Shown here in pieces: positions 52,197 through 61,747 of a stretch of DNA of 64,000 nucleotides. Made by a program: the position numbers and the translations under genes. Below the pieces are notes generated by a model. It ran no database searches, was not told the origin of the DNA, and saw only the letters and a list, made by a program, of their open reading frames with translations. Every line of letters starts with the position of its first letter. Positions within the stretch are counted from its first letter, which is position 1. This DNA comes from Secundilactobacillus kimchicus JCM 15530 (GTDB taxonomy: Bacteria; Bacillota; Bacilli; Lactobacillales; Lactobacillaceae): assembly GCF_001433995.1 (NCBI RefSeq), contig NZ_AZCX01000012.1, positions 1 through 64,000 of the forward strand. The letters run 5' to 3'.

Positions 52197-54143
52197 CTAT
52201 TCGTACGCCAACGCTTCAATTGGATCCAGCTTAGCTGCCCGTCGAGACGGTGATTGTGCCGCAAATAAGGCAATTAAGATTGAAATCAGGGTTCCAAATA
52301 ACACGTAAAGCACGTGGATATCAATGATAGCGTAATCCACCGACGTCGCCAGTGAAATGTGGTTAATAATCACCGACGCCACATAGGAGAAGATGGTGGC
52401 CCATATGCTCGAGAACAAGCCAAGGAAAAACGCTTCGGAAATGAACAGCGTCCGAATGTTGCGCCGTTGAACACCCAGCGCCCGCAAAATGCCAATTTCC
52501 TTCGTTCGTTCCGTCACACTGATATACAGCACCACAATGATCATAATTGCTGAAACCAGCAATGAGATGGCCGAGACACCCGCCAAAACCCAGATTGCCA
52601 GTTCCAAGTAGGTGTTCAGCGTATCGACTAAGGCACCGGCCCCCGTAATCTGGTAACGTGAATCCGTTTCCCGCGAACTATCCGGAATCGGGTCCTTAAT
52701 GGCGTTTATTTTCTTTTGAACCCCCTTCACGAAGGCGAAGCTACTGATGTTAACCGTCGCGAAGTTAGGCTTGACCGTCATATTTTTGGTCTTAAAGAAG
52801 TCTTGAATCGTCTTATAGGTCAGAATCACGCCGCTTTCGTCACCCAACACCCCGGAAATCTTGACCTTCTTGTGTAACGAAACCGGCTGATGCTTATTGT
52901 TCATCGTTGGGATAAAGAACGTCACCGTTTGACCAATAATTTTCTTAGGGTCCTTGGCATAGTAGTGCTTGGCGAGCGCTATGTTAATGGCCATTTCGCC
53001 GTCCTTAGGAAAATGCCCCCACTTGATACTCTTGGGCAAAACCGTGCTGTTGGTACTCTGGAACCGGGAAACATTGACGTTATCGCCCTTATAATGAAAC
53101 GTGCCGCTCCCGCCGAGATAGCCGGTTTCGACACTTTCAACGTGGTCCAGCTGTTTCAGCCGGTTCACGTCCGCCTTGGTCATTTCCCGACTGTTGGGAT
53201 CCGTATGCTTCGTATTTTGAGCCACCTGAATCGACATCGGATTGACCTGAGAATAAATCTGGTGGTTAATATAGCCCGTGATACCTTCACCAAGGCCCAA
53301 CATCATGATCACCGAAAAGATCCCAATGGACGCGCCAAAGACGATTAACACGTTTCGCCTCAGGTTATACTGCATATGTTTGAGCGACATTTTGACCAAG
53401 TCCCAGAGACTTAATGCTTTGGTCGACGGTTTAGCCGTCTTATCGCTCGTTCGATACGATGGTTGGACCTGAATCTCATCATCGATCACACCGTTTTCCA
53501 TATGCACGATCCGCGTGCCGTGATCGGCCACTTCCTGCGAATGGGTGACGGTAATCACCAACTTGTCGTCCTTAGCAATTTCATCAAGCAACGCCAAGAT
53601 TTCCAGCGTATTTTGCGCGTCTAAGGCGCCCGTTGGCTCATCGGCAATGATGATCTCCGGATCCGGCGCTAATGCCCGAGCGATGGCCACCCGCTGCTTT
53701 TGACCACCCGAGAGCTGATTGGGGAACTTGTCCTCGTGACCACTCAGCCCCACGACCTTCAACAGGGTCTTAGCCCGCTCAACTTGTTCCTGCCGACTCA
53801 ACGTCGTCATTTCCAACGAGACCAATACGTTATCTAATATACTTAAATGACTAATTAAATTAAAACTCTGAAAGACAAATCCAATCGTCTCACGGCGATA
53901 GGCGTCCCACTCCTTTTCAGTGTTGTTTCGCAGCGACTTGCCGTCTAACAACACTTCTCCCTCATAGTCATCATCTAAACCACCGATGATGTTCATCAGT
54001 GTCGTCTTGCCGCCCCCCGACTCACCAAGAATCGACACAAATTCCCCGCGATTAAACTCGAGGTTGATGCCTTTCAGTACGGGAAAGGTCTCCTTATTGA
54101 CGTGGTACGCCTTTCGGATATCCCGTAGCTCGAGAAAACTCAT
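52197..54143 (-). CDS. MacB-type ABC exporter, fused ATPase and FtsX-like permease
   Basis: 648 residues: an N-terminal ATPase (1-225; Walker A GESGGGKTT, signature LSGGQKQR, Walker B IIADEPTGALD), then helix 1 (about 265-290), a 220-residue extracytoplasmic domain and three helices of FtsX type (about 515-640, with EIGILRALGVQRR). This architecture exports peptides, drugs or drives mechanotransmission (MacB, YtrF). CTAGGAGGG precedes the ATG. It stands alone between terminators; no histidine kinase or periplasmic partner gene is near. Confidence 0.88.
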   Translation of the reverse strand: MSFLELRDIRKAYHVNKETFPVLKGINLEFNRGEFVSILGESGGGKTTLMNIIGGLDDDYEGEVLLDGKSLRNNTEKEWDAYRRETIGFVFQSFNLISHLSILDNVLVSLEMTTLSRQEQVERAKTLLKVVGLSGHEDKFPNQLSGGQKQRVAIARALAPDPEIIIADEPTGALDAQNTLEILALLDEIAKDDKLVITVTHSQEVADHGTRIVHMENGVIDDEIQVQPSYRTSDKTAKPSTKALSLWDLVKMSLKHMQYNLRRNVLIVFGASIGIFSVIMMLGLGEGITGYINHQIYSQVNPMSIQVAQNTKHTDPNSREMTKADVNRLKQLDHVESVETGYLGGSGTFHYKGDNVNVSRFQSTNSTVLPKSIKWGHFPKDGEMAINIALAKHYYAKDPKKIIGQTVTFFIPTMNNKHQPVSLHKKVKISGVLGDESGVILTYKTIQDFFKTKNMTVKPNFATVNISSFAFVKGVQKKINAIKDPIPDSSRETDSRYQITGAGALVDTLNTYLELAIWVLAGVSAISLLVSAIMIIVVLYISVTERTKEIGILRALGVQRRNIRTLFISEAFFLGLFSSIWATIFSYVASVIINHISLATSVDYAIIDIHVLYVLFGTLISILIALFAAQSPSRRAAKLDPIEALAYE

Positions 54144-54295
54144 CCGTCACCCTCCTAGTCGCATTCAAAAATCCAGTCCAATTAAATATAAATTAATAAA
54201 TAGGCCAATGCAACAGAATCCCAGAAAAGTTAGGAAAGTGTAATGTTGCGTTACGGGTCTACCTGGCTAGCGACGCGGTTACGCAAGACGCGAAC

Positions 54296-54326
54296 AAAAA
54301 AACGACGCTCCTAAGCGAGCGTCGTT
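54296..54326 (-). terminator. Terminator after the ABC-2 permease gene
   Basis: AACGACGCTC and GAGCGTCGTT with small asymmetry around CTTAG, then a T7 run on the minus strand. Confidence 0.85.
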
Positions 54327-54343
54327 CACGAGTTCAATCTGGA

Positions 54344-55120
54344 TTAAACACTACGTTTCTTAAAAATCCAGTAGCCTAAGCCAAGGAAGATGGCAATGTA
54401 GACGACGTTCCCACAAAACATTTGCACGTTTGTTAACTTCGTCATGGCATGGTACATATCGTAAGAGCTTAACTGCGATGGGTAAAACAACATCGTTAAC
54501 GGATTCCACTTAAGCCAAGCCCACTTATGGATCAACATTGTTAAAATCGAGGCTAACGTCTGGGTCACGAAGTAACCGACAATCCCGACCGAAACGGCAA
54601 CGGCTGAATTTTTGAACAGGTTTGCTAACAGCAACACCAAGCTTAACAATAGCCACAGGGTCAAGAAACTAGCCGCTGTTTGCTGGATCGAGTCCATCAA
54701 TACCGTGTTGCCATTGGCCACCTTAGCGCCTAAATCAATCTTGTCGGCAAACAAGACGGCTCGTAGTAACATTGAAACAACCCAGGATAAGACAACCCAA
54801 TAAAGACTATAAATAAATAGGGTGAGCCACTTGCTGACCATAATTTCGCCGCGATAATACTTGCGGTACAGGACTTCTTTAATGGTGCCGTACTGAAACT
54901 CCATGGTAATAATAGAAGCCGCCGCCGCAATCAGGAAGAACAGGTACCAAACAACCCCGAAAAACTGTTGGTCGAACACCGCTCTGGGATCAAGCACCTT
55001 CGGCGTTGTCTTTGCCCAGATAGCCAGCCCAATTTGGGTCACTAACATGATAATCGTCGTGATCCACGTACTACGCTTTTTAATTAATTTAAATAATTCT
55101 TGTCTTACTAGCGTTAACAT
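54344..55120 (-). CDS. ABC-2 family permease
   Basis: 258 residues with six hydrophobic segments (about 17-35, 55-75, 100-125, 140-165, 175-200, 232-252) in ABC-2 arrangement. It pairs with the ATPase 6 bp upstream, forming a BcrAB/lantibiotic-immunity-like or drug-export system. AAAGGAG precedes the ATG. Confidence 0.8.
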   Translation of the reverse strand: MLTLVRQELFKLIKKRSTWITTIIMLVTQIGLAIWAKTTPKVLDPRAVFDQQFFGVVWYLFFLIAAAASIITMEFQYGTIKEVLYRKYYRGEIMVSKWLTLFIYSLYWVVLSWVVSMLLRAVLFADKIDLGAKVANGNTVLMDSIQQTAASFLTLWLLLSLVLLLANLFKNSAVAVSVGIVGYFVTQTLASILTMLIHKWAWLKWNPLTMLFYPSQLSSYDMYHAMTKLTNVQMFCGNVVYIAIFLGLGYWIFKKRSV

Positions 55121-55126
55121 AAACCA

Positions 55127-56044
55127 CTACTCCTTTACTTGATCTTGATCGTGAGCTAGCAGGTCGAGCAGCGAACTTTCCAAGCTGCCTTCCTCATGCT
55201 TAACATCCTTCACGGTCAACCCGGCGTTGTTCAACGTCCCCAAGACGTTAGTCATCGCGTTATCATCGCTATCCGTGAGAACAACCCGGAGGCTAGCGTC
55301 ATTTGTCAGTTCAAAACCAGCTGCCTGCAAGGCTTGGCGGGCAGCTTGGTCATCTGACGTTTGCAGGTCAATGAAACTGCCGCCGCTTGCTAATAGTTCA
55401 CTCATCGTCGTCTGGCGGATGATGGAGCCGTGATCAATGATCAGGAGATCTTGGGCAAGCTTTTCAAGTTCGCTGAGAATATGAGAGGAAATCAGGAAAG
55501 TCTTGCCATCCTTTGCTTCATCCAAAATCAAATCCCGTAAATCCTTGGTAGCTTGCGGGTCCAACCCGTTCATCGGTTCATCTAAGATTACCAAATCCGG
55601 ATCGTTCAACAAGGCCATGGCGATCCCCAGCTTTTGTTTCATCCCAAGGGAGTAGCCCTTCGCCTTTTGCTTAATATAACCGTCCATTTTCAACTTGGAC
55701 ACAATGTCTTGCATGTGTTCGAGCCGATTGTCACCATCCGCAAATAATCGCAAATGGTCCCAGCCACTCAAAAACGGGTAGAGCCCCGGATATTCAATCA
55801 AGGCCCCCACCTTGCTCAACGCCTGGTGACTCGTGGGTGAAACCACTTGTCCGTTAATTTTGATGTCGCCGGATTGATAGTTGATCAACCCGAGAATCGT
55901 TTTCATAATCGTTGATTTCCCCGCACCGTTCGGGCCAACTAGCCCCACGATGTGACCCGTTTCAACTGTCAGTGAAACGTCGTGCAGCACTTTCTTTGAC
56001 CCGAAACTCTTGTTCAGGTTCGAAATGGTCAAGATTTCGCTCAT
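55127..56044 (-). CDS. ABC transporter ATP-binding protein, BcrA-like
   Basis: 305 residues: Walker A GPNGAGKST, signature variant YSLGMKQKL, Walker B LVILDEPMNGLDP, and a C-terminal 90-residue extension typical of the bacitracin/lantibiotic BcrA group. It energises the ABC-2 permease 6 bp downstream. GGAGG precedes the ATG at 56044. Substrate unknown. Confidence 0.88.
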   Translation of the reverse strand: MSEILTISNLNKSFGSKKVLHDVSLTVETGHIVGLVGPNGAGKSTIMKTILGLINYQSGDIKINGQVVSPTSHQALSKVGALIEYPGLYPFLSGWDHLRLFADGDNRLEHMQDIVSKLKMDGYIKQKAKGYSLGMKQKLGIAMALLNDPDLVILDEPMNGLDPQATKDLRDLILDEAKDGKTFLISSHILSELEKLAQDLLIIDHGSIIRQTTMSELLASGGSFIDLQTSDDQAARQALQAAGFELTNDASLRVVLTDSDDNAMTNVLGTLNNAGLTVKDVKHEEGSLESSLLDLLAHDQDQVKE

Positions 56045-56197
56045 GAGATGCCTCCATACTTCATAGGTTGGTTTCATTTAATCATACGATAAGGCTCAAT
56101 GCAAACTGACACCTGTGCAGTAAAGCCGCCTAATACAATGCTCCGACAGGCCACACACCTATTTTGAATCGGTTAAAAATCTTGCAATCGCGAGCAC

Positions 56198-56229
56198 AAA
56201 AAAGCGGCGACCTGGCTGTGGTCCCCGCT
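56198..56229 (-). terminator. Terminator after the hydroxyacid dehydrogenase gene
   Basis: AGCGG and CCGCT arms with partly paired interior, then TTTTTTG on the minus strand, about 40 nt past the stop at 56267. Confidence 0.65.
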
Positions 56230-56266
56230 AGCAGTAAACACCGATTCAATTGACTTAATATAGCGA

Positions 56267-57229
56267 CTACCGATTCACAACGTACTTGGCCGGCTGACCC
56301 TGATCGACCAAGGCCACGTTATCGGCCACGATTTTAGCCATCGCATCCCGGGCCTCCACCGTCGCATTCCCAACGTGGGGTGTTAAAATCACGTTCTTCA
56401 GCGCCTTGAAACCATCAGCAACGTGGGGTTCGTTTTCATACACGTCTAGTGCAGCCCCCCCAATCTCACCGGCAGTTAAAGCGGCTAACAAGGCGGCCTC
56501 GTCAATGATCGGCCCACGACCCACGTTAATGATAGCGGCAGTTGATTTCATCTGTTTGAAGACCGCAGCATCAAACTGGTGGTGGTTTTGAGGCGTCTGA
56601 GGCGCGTTAATCGTAATGAAATCACTCGTCTTGACCAATTCATCAAACGGCGCGTAGGTTACCCTCATTGACCGTTCTTCCGGGTCTGATAACTGGTTAG
56701 GCTTGTAATATTGAACGTTAAGGCCCAAAGCATTAGCCTTGCGGGCCACGTCACTACCGATATTACCTAAACCAACAATCCCCAACGTTTTTCCCGCAAT
56801 TTCATGACCCAAGAAGAACAGTGGCGCCCAACCATCGAACCCCGTCGACCGCATCAGTTGGTCACCCTCAACGATCCGGTGACTCAAAGCCAACATCAGC
56901 CCAATGGTCACTTCCGCCACAGCATTGGTGGAAACGGCTGGCGTGTTGGTCACCACGATTCCCCTTTGCTTGGCATAGGCCGTATCGATATTGTTGAAGC
57001 CCGCCCCAAAGTTCGCAATAATTTTTAGCTTTGGCGCCGCATCAATTACCGCTTGATCAACCGTCGTTGATAACGGGGTAATTAAATAATCAACATCCGC
57101 AACAGCTGCGACCAGTTCGTCGTGGCCAATCAAGCCTTCACCCTCATAGGTTGCAACTTCAATGCCACTTTGCTTCAATACGTCAGTTGCCAATTCGGGT
57201 AACTTTGCACTTAAAAATACCTTAGTCAT
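56267..57229 (-). CDS. D-isomer-specific 2-hydroxyacid dehydrogenase
   Basis: 320 residues in the D-2-hydroxyacid family: NAD fold GIVGLGNIGSDVARKANALG, catalytic Arg in NVGRGPIID, Glu in YENEP and His in LTPHVGNAT. It is closest in layout to glyoxylate/hydroxypyruvate reductase-like members. AGGAGGG precedes the ATG at 57229. It is divergent from an HxlR regulator, which probably controls it. Confidence 0.88.
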   Translation of the reverse strand: MTKVFLSAKLPELATDVLKQSGIEVATYEGEGLIGHDELVAAVADVDYLITPLSTTVDQAVIDAAPKLKIIANFGAGFNNIDTAYAKQRGIVVTNTPAVSTNAVAEVTIGLMLALSHRIVEGDQLMRSTGFDGWAPLFFLGHEIAGKTLGIVGLGNIGSDVARKANALGLNVQYYKPNQLSDPEERSMRVTYAPFDELVKTSDFITINAPQTPQNHHQFDAAVFKQMKSTAAIINVGRGPIIDEAALLAALTAGEIGGAALDVYENEPHVADGFKALKNVILTPHVGNATVEARDAMAKIVADNVALVDQGQPAKYVVNR

Positions 57230-57331
57230 TAGAATTCCCTCCTGTTCAATTGATTCCAAGTCCATTATGATATAAAGAAAGCGGATTCACAAGAACGCAC
57301 TTTTTGGTAACCGACGAAAGGAGCCTTAACT

Positions 57332-57730
57332 ATGACTGATACAGTAAGAAAAGACGTCCAGGACAAACTGGCTCGGGGCCTCTATAATTGCCCCAAAGAA
57401 CTCACCCTATCGATGTTTAACGGCAAGTGGAAAATCAATATTTTGTATCACCTTGGTCAAGAGGGGCGCTACTACTTTGGCGAATTGCAGCGGTTGTTGC
57501 CCAAAGCCTCTCATAAGGAAATTGCCGAGAAGCTCAAGGAACTCGCCAACGACGCCCTGGTGACGCGGACGGTGGAAACCGGTGCCCCGGTCAAGGTCGC
57601 CTATGCGCTCACTCCCTTGGGCGAGTCTCTGATGCCCATCATTAACGCCATGTATGACTGGGGCGTCAACCGGCTGGCTCAGCTGCAAAATCAGCCGGTG
57701 ACCTTTGGTTTAGGCCAAACCAAAAAGTAG
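57332..57730 (+). CDS. HxlR-family transcriptional regulator
   Basis: 132 residues: winged helix with GKWKINILYHLGQEGRYYFGELQRLLP (HxlR signature) and KVAYALTPLGESL. AAAGGAG precedes the ATG. Divergent from the hydroxyacid dehydrogenase gene; HxlR proteins often sense aldehydes or oxidants through Cys, but the only Cys here is at residue 23. Confidence 0.9.
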   Translation: MTDTVRKDVQDKLARGLYNCPKELTLSMFNGKWKINILYHLGQEGRYYFGELQRLLPKASHKEIAEKLKELANDALVTRTVETGAPVKVAYALTPLGESLMPIINAMYDWGVNRLAQLQNQPVTFGLGQTKK

Positions 57731-57757
57731 CAGTCGGCTCGCTGTCCGACTGCTACT
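57722..57757. terminator. Terminator at the convergent HxlR / small-ORF ends
   Basis: AGTAGCAGTCGG pairs with CCGACTGCTACT around CTCGCTGT. The T-run is on the minus strand (CTTTTTGG), so it mainly serves the 34-codon gene at 57782. Confidence 0.75.
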
Positions 57758-57781
57758 GCTTGATGATTGAATGGGTTTGAT

Positions 57782-57886
57782 TTAGTGGAAAACCTGCCCG
57801 ATAAAGTGGGCGGCGGCGTCAACATCGTTGGCCACCGTTTGGGCGCCGGCCGTCACAGCGGCGTGAATTGAATTTAAAATCACCAT
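57782..57886 (-). CDS. Small protein, 34 residues
   Basis: Starts MVILNSIHAAVTAGAQ with AAGGGGA about 9 nt upstream, and ends just before a terminator. The peptide is short, Ala/Val-rich and amphipathic, without Cys. It could be a peptide signal, a leaderless bacteriocin-like peptide or a small membrane-active protein. Not recognised. Confidence 0.5.
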   Translation of the reverse strand: MVILNSIHAAVTAGAQTVANDVDAAAHFIGQVFH

Positions 57887-58000
57887 GGGTGTCATCCCCT
57901 TCGTTTTAGGATACGTTAATTATCAAACTTGGAGCTTAACGCCGGCTTAAAAGTTATGACAATTCCATCACGATTTTATTAAGGTTGGTCCCACCCAAAT

Positions 58001-58042
58001 TAAGACGCCCACCAGAATTTAACCATTCTAGTGGGCGTCTTA
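58001..58042 (-). terminator. Terminator after 58050-58424
   Basis: TAAGACGCCCAC and GTGGGCGTCTTA arms with an inner AGAAT/ATTCT; begins 8 nt beyond the stop. Confidence 0.8.
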
Positions 58043-58049
58043 ACTATTG

Positions 58050-58424
58050 CTATTGGGTCGCCACCTGATGAACAATTGGGGCAGTCTTTATGGTCACCTT
58101 TTCCGTGTGACCATTTGATTTAATCAGAATTTCCAATTTTTCCTTAGCTTCCAGGACTTCATCAGTTTCAATCGTAAACTTATCGCCTTGAGTGGCAGTG
58201 GTGGTCCCTAGGACTTCACCCAAGTCATTTTTAACGACAACAGTCGCCCCAGCCTTGGCTCGACCGGTGATTTTGTGAGTGCTTTCAAGTGGCTGATTAA
58301 CTTGAATCTTCGTGGCCGCCCGCGCCGTTATAATCTCGCTAAGAACCATATCACCGCCGTATGTCGTCAGCGCAACCGTGATAACGGCTAAAAGTGTTGC
58401 TGCAATGATCATTAATTTTTTCAT
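58050..58424 (-). CDS. Secreted Ig-like (Big_6-type) small protein
   Basis: 124 residues: N-terminal membrane/signal segment (1-24, with an ARAAT end near 36), then one bacterial Ig-like domain of the Big_6 pattern (STHKITGRAKAGATVVVKN, LGTTTATQGDKFTIE). GGGAGGG precedes the ATG. A wall-associated or released protein of unknown role, beside another secreted protein (58540). Confidence 0.7.
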   Translation of the reverse strand: MKKLMIIAATLLAVITVALTTYGGDMVLSEIITARAATKIQVNQPLESTHKITGRAKAGATVVVKNDLGEVLGTTTATQGDKFTIETDEVLEAKEKLEILIKSNGHTEKVTIKTAPIVHQVATQ

Positions 58425-58500
58425 TGGAAGGCCCTCCCTAGTCGTGGTTATCTAACTTGATAATCACTTTACTGGAAGGGCCTTAAACGGGACTTAAAAG

Positions 58501-58531
58501 CAAAAGAAACCCGAAATTGGGGTTTCTTTAC
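58501..58531 (-). terminator. Terminator after the 521-residue secreted protein
   Basis: AAGAAACCC and GGGTTTCTT around CAATTTC, then a T-rich tail on the minus strand. Confidence 0.8.
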
Positions 58532-58539
58532 GCCGTCAA

Positions 58540-60105
58540 TCAAGTGGGCGTCACATTAGTCAGCGTCAACTTAACCTTAGGTGTTTCTGCTGTTTCAGTG
58601 ACTTCAACAGAATAGGTTAAAACATATTCCTTATTGTTACTGCTAGTATCTTTGGCGGTTACTTTGAAACCTGACTTGCCATCCTCTAAGGCTTCCTTGA
58701 TCTGCTTCTCCGTCATCGTTGACCAAATTTGGACTGAACTGATTTCGTGGTTGTAACCCGCTTTTACCGCGGTTTCAGCAAGCTCTTTTTGCTCTTTGGA
58801 GAGGGTCGTGACATTATTTGCAATTGTGAAACTCAACTCCGGCGTCCTCACCGTGCCCCGAATCAACTGAACATTGGCCACGTTGGCATTAGAGAACGAT
58901 ACTTTCACCGTATAGGTCTCGCTACCAACCGTAAAGGTTCTGCCATTTCCAAGGTCGCGTAAAATTCCCGGGGTATTATTGGCAACCGACGCGTCATAGG
59001 AATACGGGAGGCCCAGGCTTCCGAGAATTTGACTCTGATAAGCTCGTCGAACGCTACTTACCGTTGATTGGTTTGGTTCGACTGTGGTGAGGTTATTGTA
59101 AACCACAGCATCAGTCAGGCTAAACTGGTTTACACCGGTTGTTGGCTTAACATTCAGGACAATGGATTGACCAACCAACACTTTTTGTAACGTTGCCACG
59201 TTGCTTGGGTTGGTGACATCATACGTGTAGCCCGACGGAATCGCCCGCATTAAGGCACTATTGACGTTGTGAACATCCGTGCTAAAGGCCGTCGTCACAT
59301 CGTCATTTTGCTTCGAGCTCGATAACGGATTCGTCCACTGCGTTGTCGCCACCGTGGTGTTGGTTGCCGGATTCTTGAAAGTGACTTGAACCTGCTTATT
59401 CACATCATACGCACCCGTCTTTTGCTTCACCGCTTTACTGTAGATCCAACCGTTAATGCTTGGGTGTTGCGCGCTCCTCACATAGTAGAACTTAGACCCT
59501 TCTCGCGTCTTAGTCACGGCCCGATCAATCGTTAAGTCGTCGGTCGCATACGAGGCCGTTGAACCAATCACTTTTCCGGCTTTATACTGCGTCCAGCTTG
59601 GATACTGCCACGTCACGTTAGTTGTTCCAGGACTCGCAAACTGATAGGTCTTTGTCGCCTCATCACCCGTCAGCGAAGTCGGTCGCGTGGTTTGGGTAGA
59701 CTGAATGCCACCGCCAAATTCAAGCGCTGAGCGCCCACCGTAGATCCAGCCCCGGTACTTTTGATCAAAACTCACAACTTTATAGTAGATAGAACCACGA
59801 CTCGTCCGGGCTACCCGGTAGGCGCGGAAGTAATTTCGAGAGTTATCAGAGTTGCCTAAGTAACGCATCGTTGTTGTCGTCGCAATCTTGCGGGCACCTC
59901 GTAGCGTCCCTGCTTTATTGTAAAGGGCGTTGCTCCCCGTTGTGATCACGTTTCGTTCCGTCCCATCACTAGTCATCGTCCGGTTATACTGCACCGTCGG
60001 ATAACTTTTAGCACTGGCATCTTTTGACTGAGAAAGGGTCCCAACCGCAAGTACGGAGAGGGTCGCCATTCCGATAAACAGTGTCCTTCTAAGGCCTTTT
60101 TTCAT
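58540..60105 (-). CDS. Secreted surface protein with SLAP/GW-like repeats
   Basis: 521 residues: signal peptide (1-32, ending ASAKS), then two wall-binding-like modules (about 40-130 and 160-235) with repeated YKVVSFDQKYRGWIYGG and YVRSAQHPSINGWIYSKAV patterns. A C-terminal beta-rich half (about 240-521) follows; it lacks recognised catalytic residues and an LPXTG motif. GGAGG precedes the ATG at 60105. Probably attached by the GW-like modules; ligand unknown. Confidence 0.68.
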   Translation of the reverse strand: MKKGLRRTLFIGMATLSVLAVGTLSQSKDASAKSYPTVQYNRTMTSDGTERNVITTGSNALYNKAGTLRGARKIATTTTMRYLGNSDNSRNYFRAYRVARTSRGSIYYKVVSFDQKYRGWIYGGRSALEFGGGIQSTQTTRPTSLTGDEATKTYQFASPGTTNVTWQYPSWTQYKAGKVIGSTASYATDDLTIDRAVTKTREGSKFYYVRSAQHPSINGWIYSKAVKQKTGAYDVNKQVQVTFKNPATNTTVATTQWTNPLSSSKQNDDVTTAFSTDVHNVNSALMRAIPSGYTYDVTNPSNVATLQKVLVGQSIVLNVKPTTGVNQFSLTDAVVYNNLTTVEPNQSTVSSVRRAYQSQILGSLGLPYSYDASVANNTPGILRDLGNGRTFTVGSETYTVKVSFSNANVANVQLIRGTVRTPELSFTIANNVTTLSKEQKELAETAVKAGYNHEISSVQIWSTMTEKQIKEALEDGKSGFKVTAKDTSSNNKEYVLTYSVEVTETAETPKVKLTLTNVTPT

Positions 60106-60200
60106 CTGAGATACCTCCATTTGAATGTCGAGTGTTCTTTATCAACACCATAAGCTTAACAAGAACGATCATGCGTTGACCAGAAAGATGCTTAATCATT

Positions 60201-60234
60201 AAAAAAAAGGATGACCCTATCACAGATCATCCTT
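60201..60234 (-). terminator. Terminator after thiE
   Basis: AAGGATGA and TCATCCTT around a 12-nt loop, then T8 on the minus strand; about 50 nt past the thiE stop. Confidence 0.8.
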
Positions 60235-60282
60235 GACTTGAATTTAAGTTATTTTTTCGCGTCACTGCTAGTATTGGTCTGA

Positions 60283-60930
60283 TTATTCATGTGCCGCTCG
60301 CATCTTAGCCACCGTCGCGGCAATATCGTCACTCTGGGCAATCATCGAAATCACGGCTGACCCCTTCGCGCCCGTTTTCATCACGGCATCAACCTGATCT
60401 ACCTGAATCCCGCCGATGGCAACAATTGGTCGCGACGTCATCGCCACCAGCGACTTCAACCCTGCCAGGCCAATGACTGGATCTGCATCTGCCTTCGACC
60501 CGGTTGGAAAAACAGGACCACTCCCATAGTAGTCAATCCCGGCAATCTGATCGGCCGCCTTAATCTCCGTCGCATTCGAGCAGGATAGGCCGATAAACAT
60601 GGCCCCGCCCACCGTCTCAACAACGGACTGAATCTGCTGGTCTGATTGTCCAACGTGAATGCCATCAGCCGCCGTTTGTTGCGCGAGCGCAACGTCGTCA
60701 TCAACGATAAACGGGACCCCCGCGTCGGCACACATGTCCCGAAGTCGTTGGGCTGTTTTCCGTCGCGTCTCCCCCGTTAAGGTTGACTGAGGCCCCTTAT
60801 CCCGAAATTGATAGGCCGTAATCCCAGCATCTAGCGCCGCTTGAACCACGGCAACCAACGATTTTCCAGGTACATCTTGACTACCACACACAAAGTAAGC
60901 TTTTAAGAAGTCGGCATTAAAGACTGTCAT
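60283..60930 (-). CDS. thiE: Thiamine-phosphate synthase
   Basis: 215-residue TIM barrel: YQFRDKG, FIVDDDVALAQQTAADGIHVGQSD and GSGPVFPTGSKADAD hold the phosphate and pyrimidine sites. It joins HMP-PP with HET-P to thiamine phosphate. GGGGAGG precedes the ATG; the frame overlaps the thiD end by 14 nt. Last gene of thiMDE. Confidence 0.95.
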   Translation of the reverse strand: MTVFNADFLKAYFVCGSQDVPGKSLVAVVQAALDAGITAYQFRDKGPQSTLTGETRRKTAQRLRDMCADAGVPFIVDDDVALAQQTAADGIHVGQSDQQIQSVVETVGGAMFIGLSCSNATEIKAADQIAGIDYYGSGPVFPTGSKADADPVIGLAGLKSLVAMTSRPIVAIGGIQVDQVDAVMKTGAKGSAVISMIAQSDDIAATVAKMRAAHE

Positions 60931-61747
60931 GATGTGCCTCCCCGTATGCCCAGTGGTTTAACGGGCCATGCCCGTGGCCCACTTGAATGGTGTTGCGAAT
61001 CGCGGCCTCGACATAATCCTTCGCCGTGCGAATCGCAGCCTCAACGCTCGCCCCTTTTGCGAGTTCAGCTGTGATGCAAGACGATAACGTATCGCCAGTC
61101 CCGTGCGTCCGAATCGTATCCACTCGGGGGGCTGACAACCAAAACTCGGCACCATCCGCTAACAAAACAAAGTCGCTGACCTCGTCTGAACCGTTATGGC
61201 CGCCTTTAATGACCACGTTAAGCGCCCCAAGGTCACGGAGCTTGACCGCGCTCGCCCGCATATCAGCTGCCGTTTTGATCGTCATTCCTGTTAGGCGCTC
61301 CGCTTCCGGCAAGTTCGGCGTCACAATCGTCGCCAGTGGCAACAGTTCGGTCTTAACCGTTTCAATCGCGTCATCTGCTAGCAACGCAGCGCCACCTTTA
61401 GCAATCATCACGGGATCGACAGTCACGGGACCAAAGTCATATTTCCTCAGGTTTTCCACCACAATATGCACGTGTTCTGCATCCGCCAACATCCCCGTTT
61501 TACAGGCCTTAATCGCAAAGTCGTCCGCTAAAGAGGCAAATTGCTCGTCAATTAACTGCTTAGGCATGGCCATAAAGTCTTGAACACCCAACGTATTTTG
61601 AGCCGTCACGGCCACGATGACCGCAGTTGAAAAAACGTGCCGTTCCTGCATGGTTTTCAGATCGGCCATCACCCCAGCGCCACCACCGGAATCGGTCCCC
61701 GCAATCGTCAGGGTTTGCGGAAACGTGTTAATCATTTCCTCTGTCAT
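60917..61747 (-). CDS. thiD: Hydroxymethylpyrimidine/phosphomethylpyrimidine kinase
   Basis: 276-residue ribokinase-like enzyme: AGTDSGGGAGVMADLKT (substrate loop), VDPVMIAKGG and THGTGDTLSS (catalytic Asp, anion hole). It phosphorylates HMP twice. The ATG overlaps the thiM stop (ATGA). Confidence 0.95.
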   Translation of the reverse strand: MTEEMINTFPQTLTIAGTDSGGGAGVMADLKTMQERHVFSTAVIVAVTAQNTLGVQDFMAMPKQLIDEQFASLADDFAIKACKTGMLADAEHVHIVVENLRKYDFGPVTVDPVMIAKGGAALLADDAIETVKTELLPLATIVTPNLPEAERLTGMTIKTAADMRASAVKLRDLGALNVVIKGGHNGSDEVSDFVLLADGAEFWLSAPRVDTIRTHGTGDTLSSCITAELAKGASVEAAIRTAKDYVEAAIRNTIQVGHGHGPLNHWAYGEAHHDSL

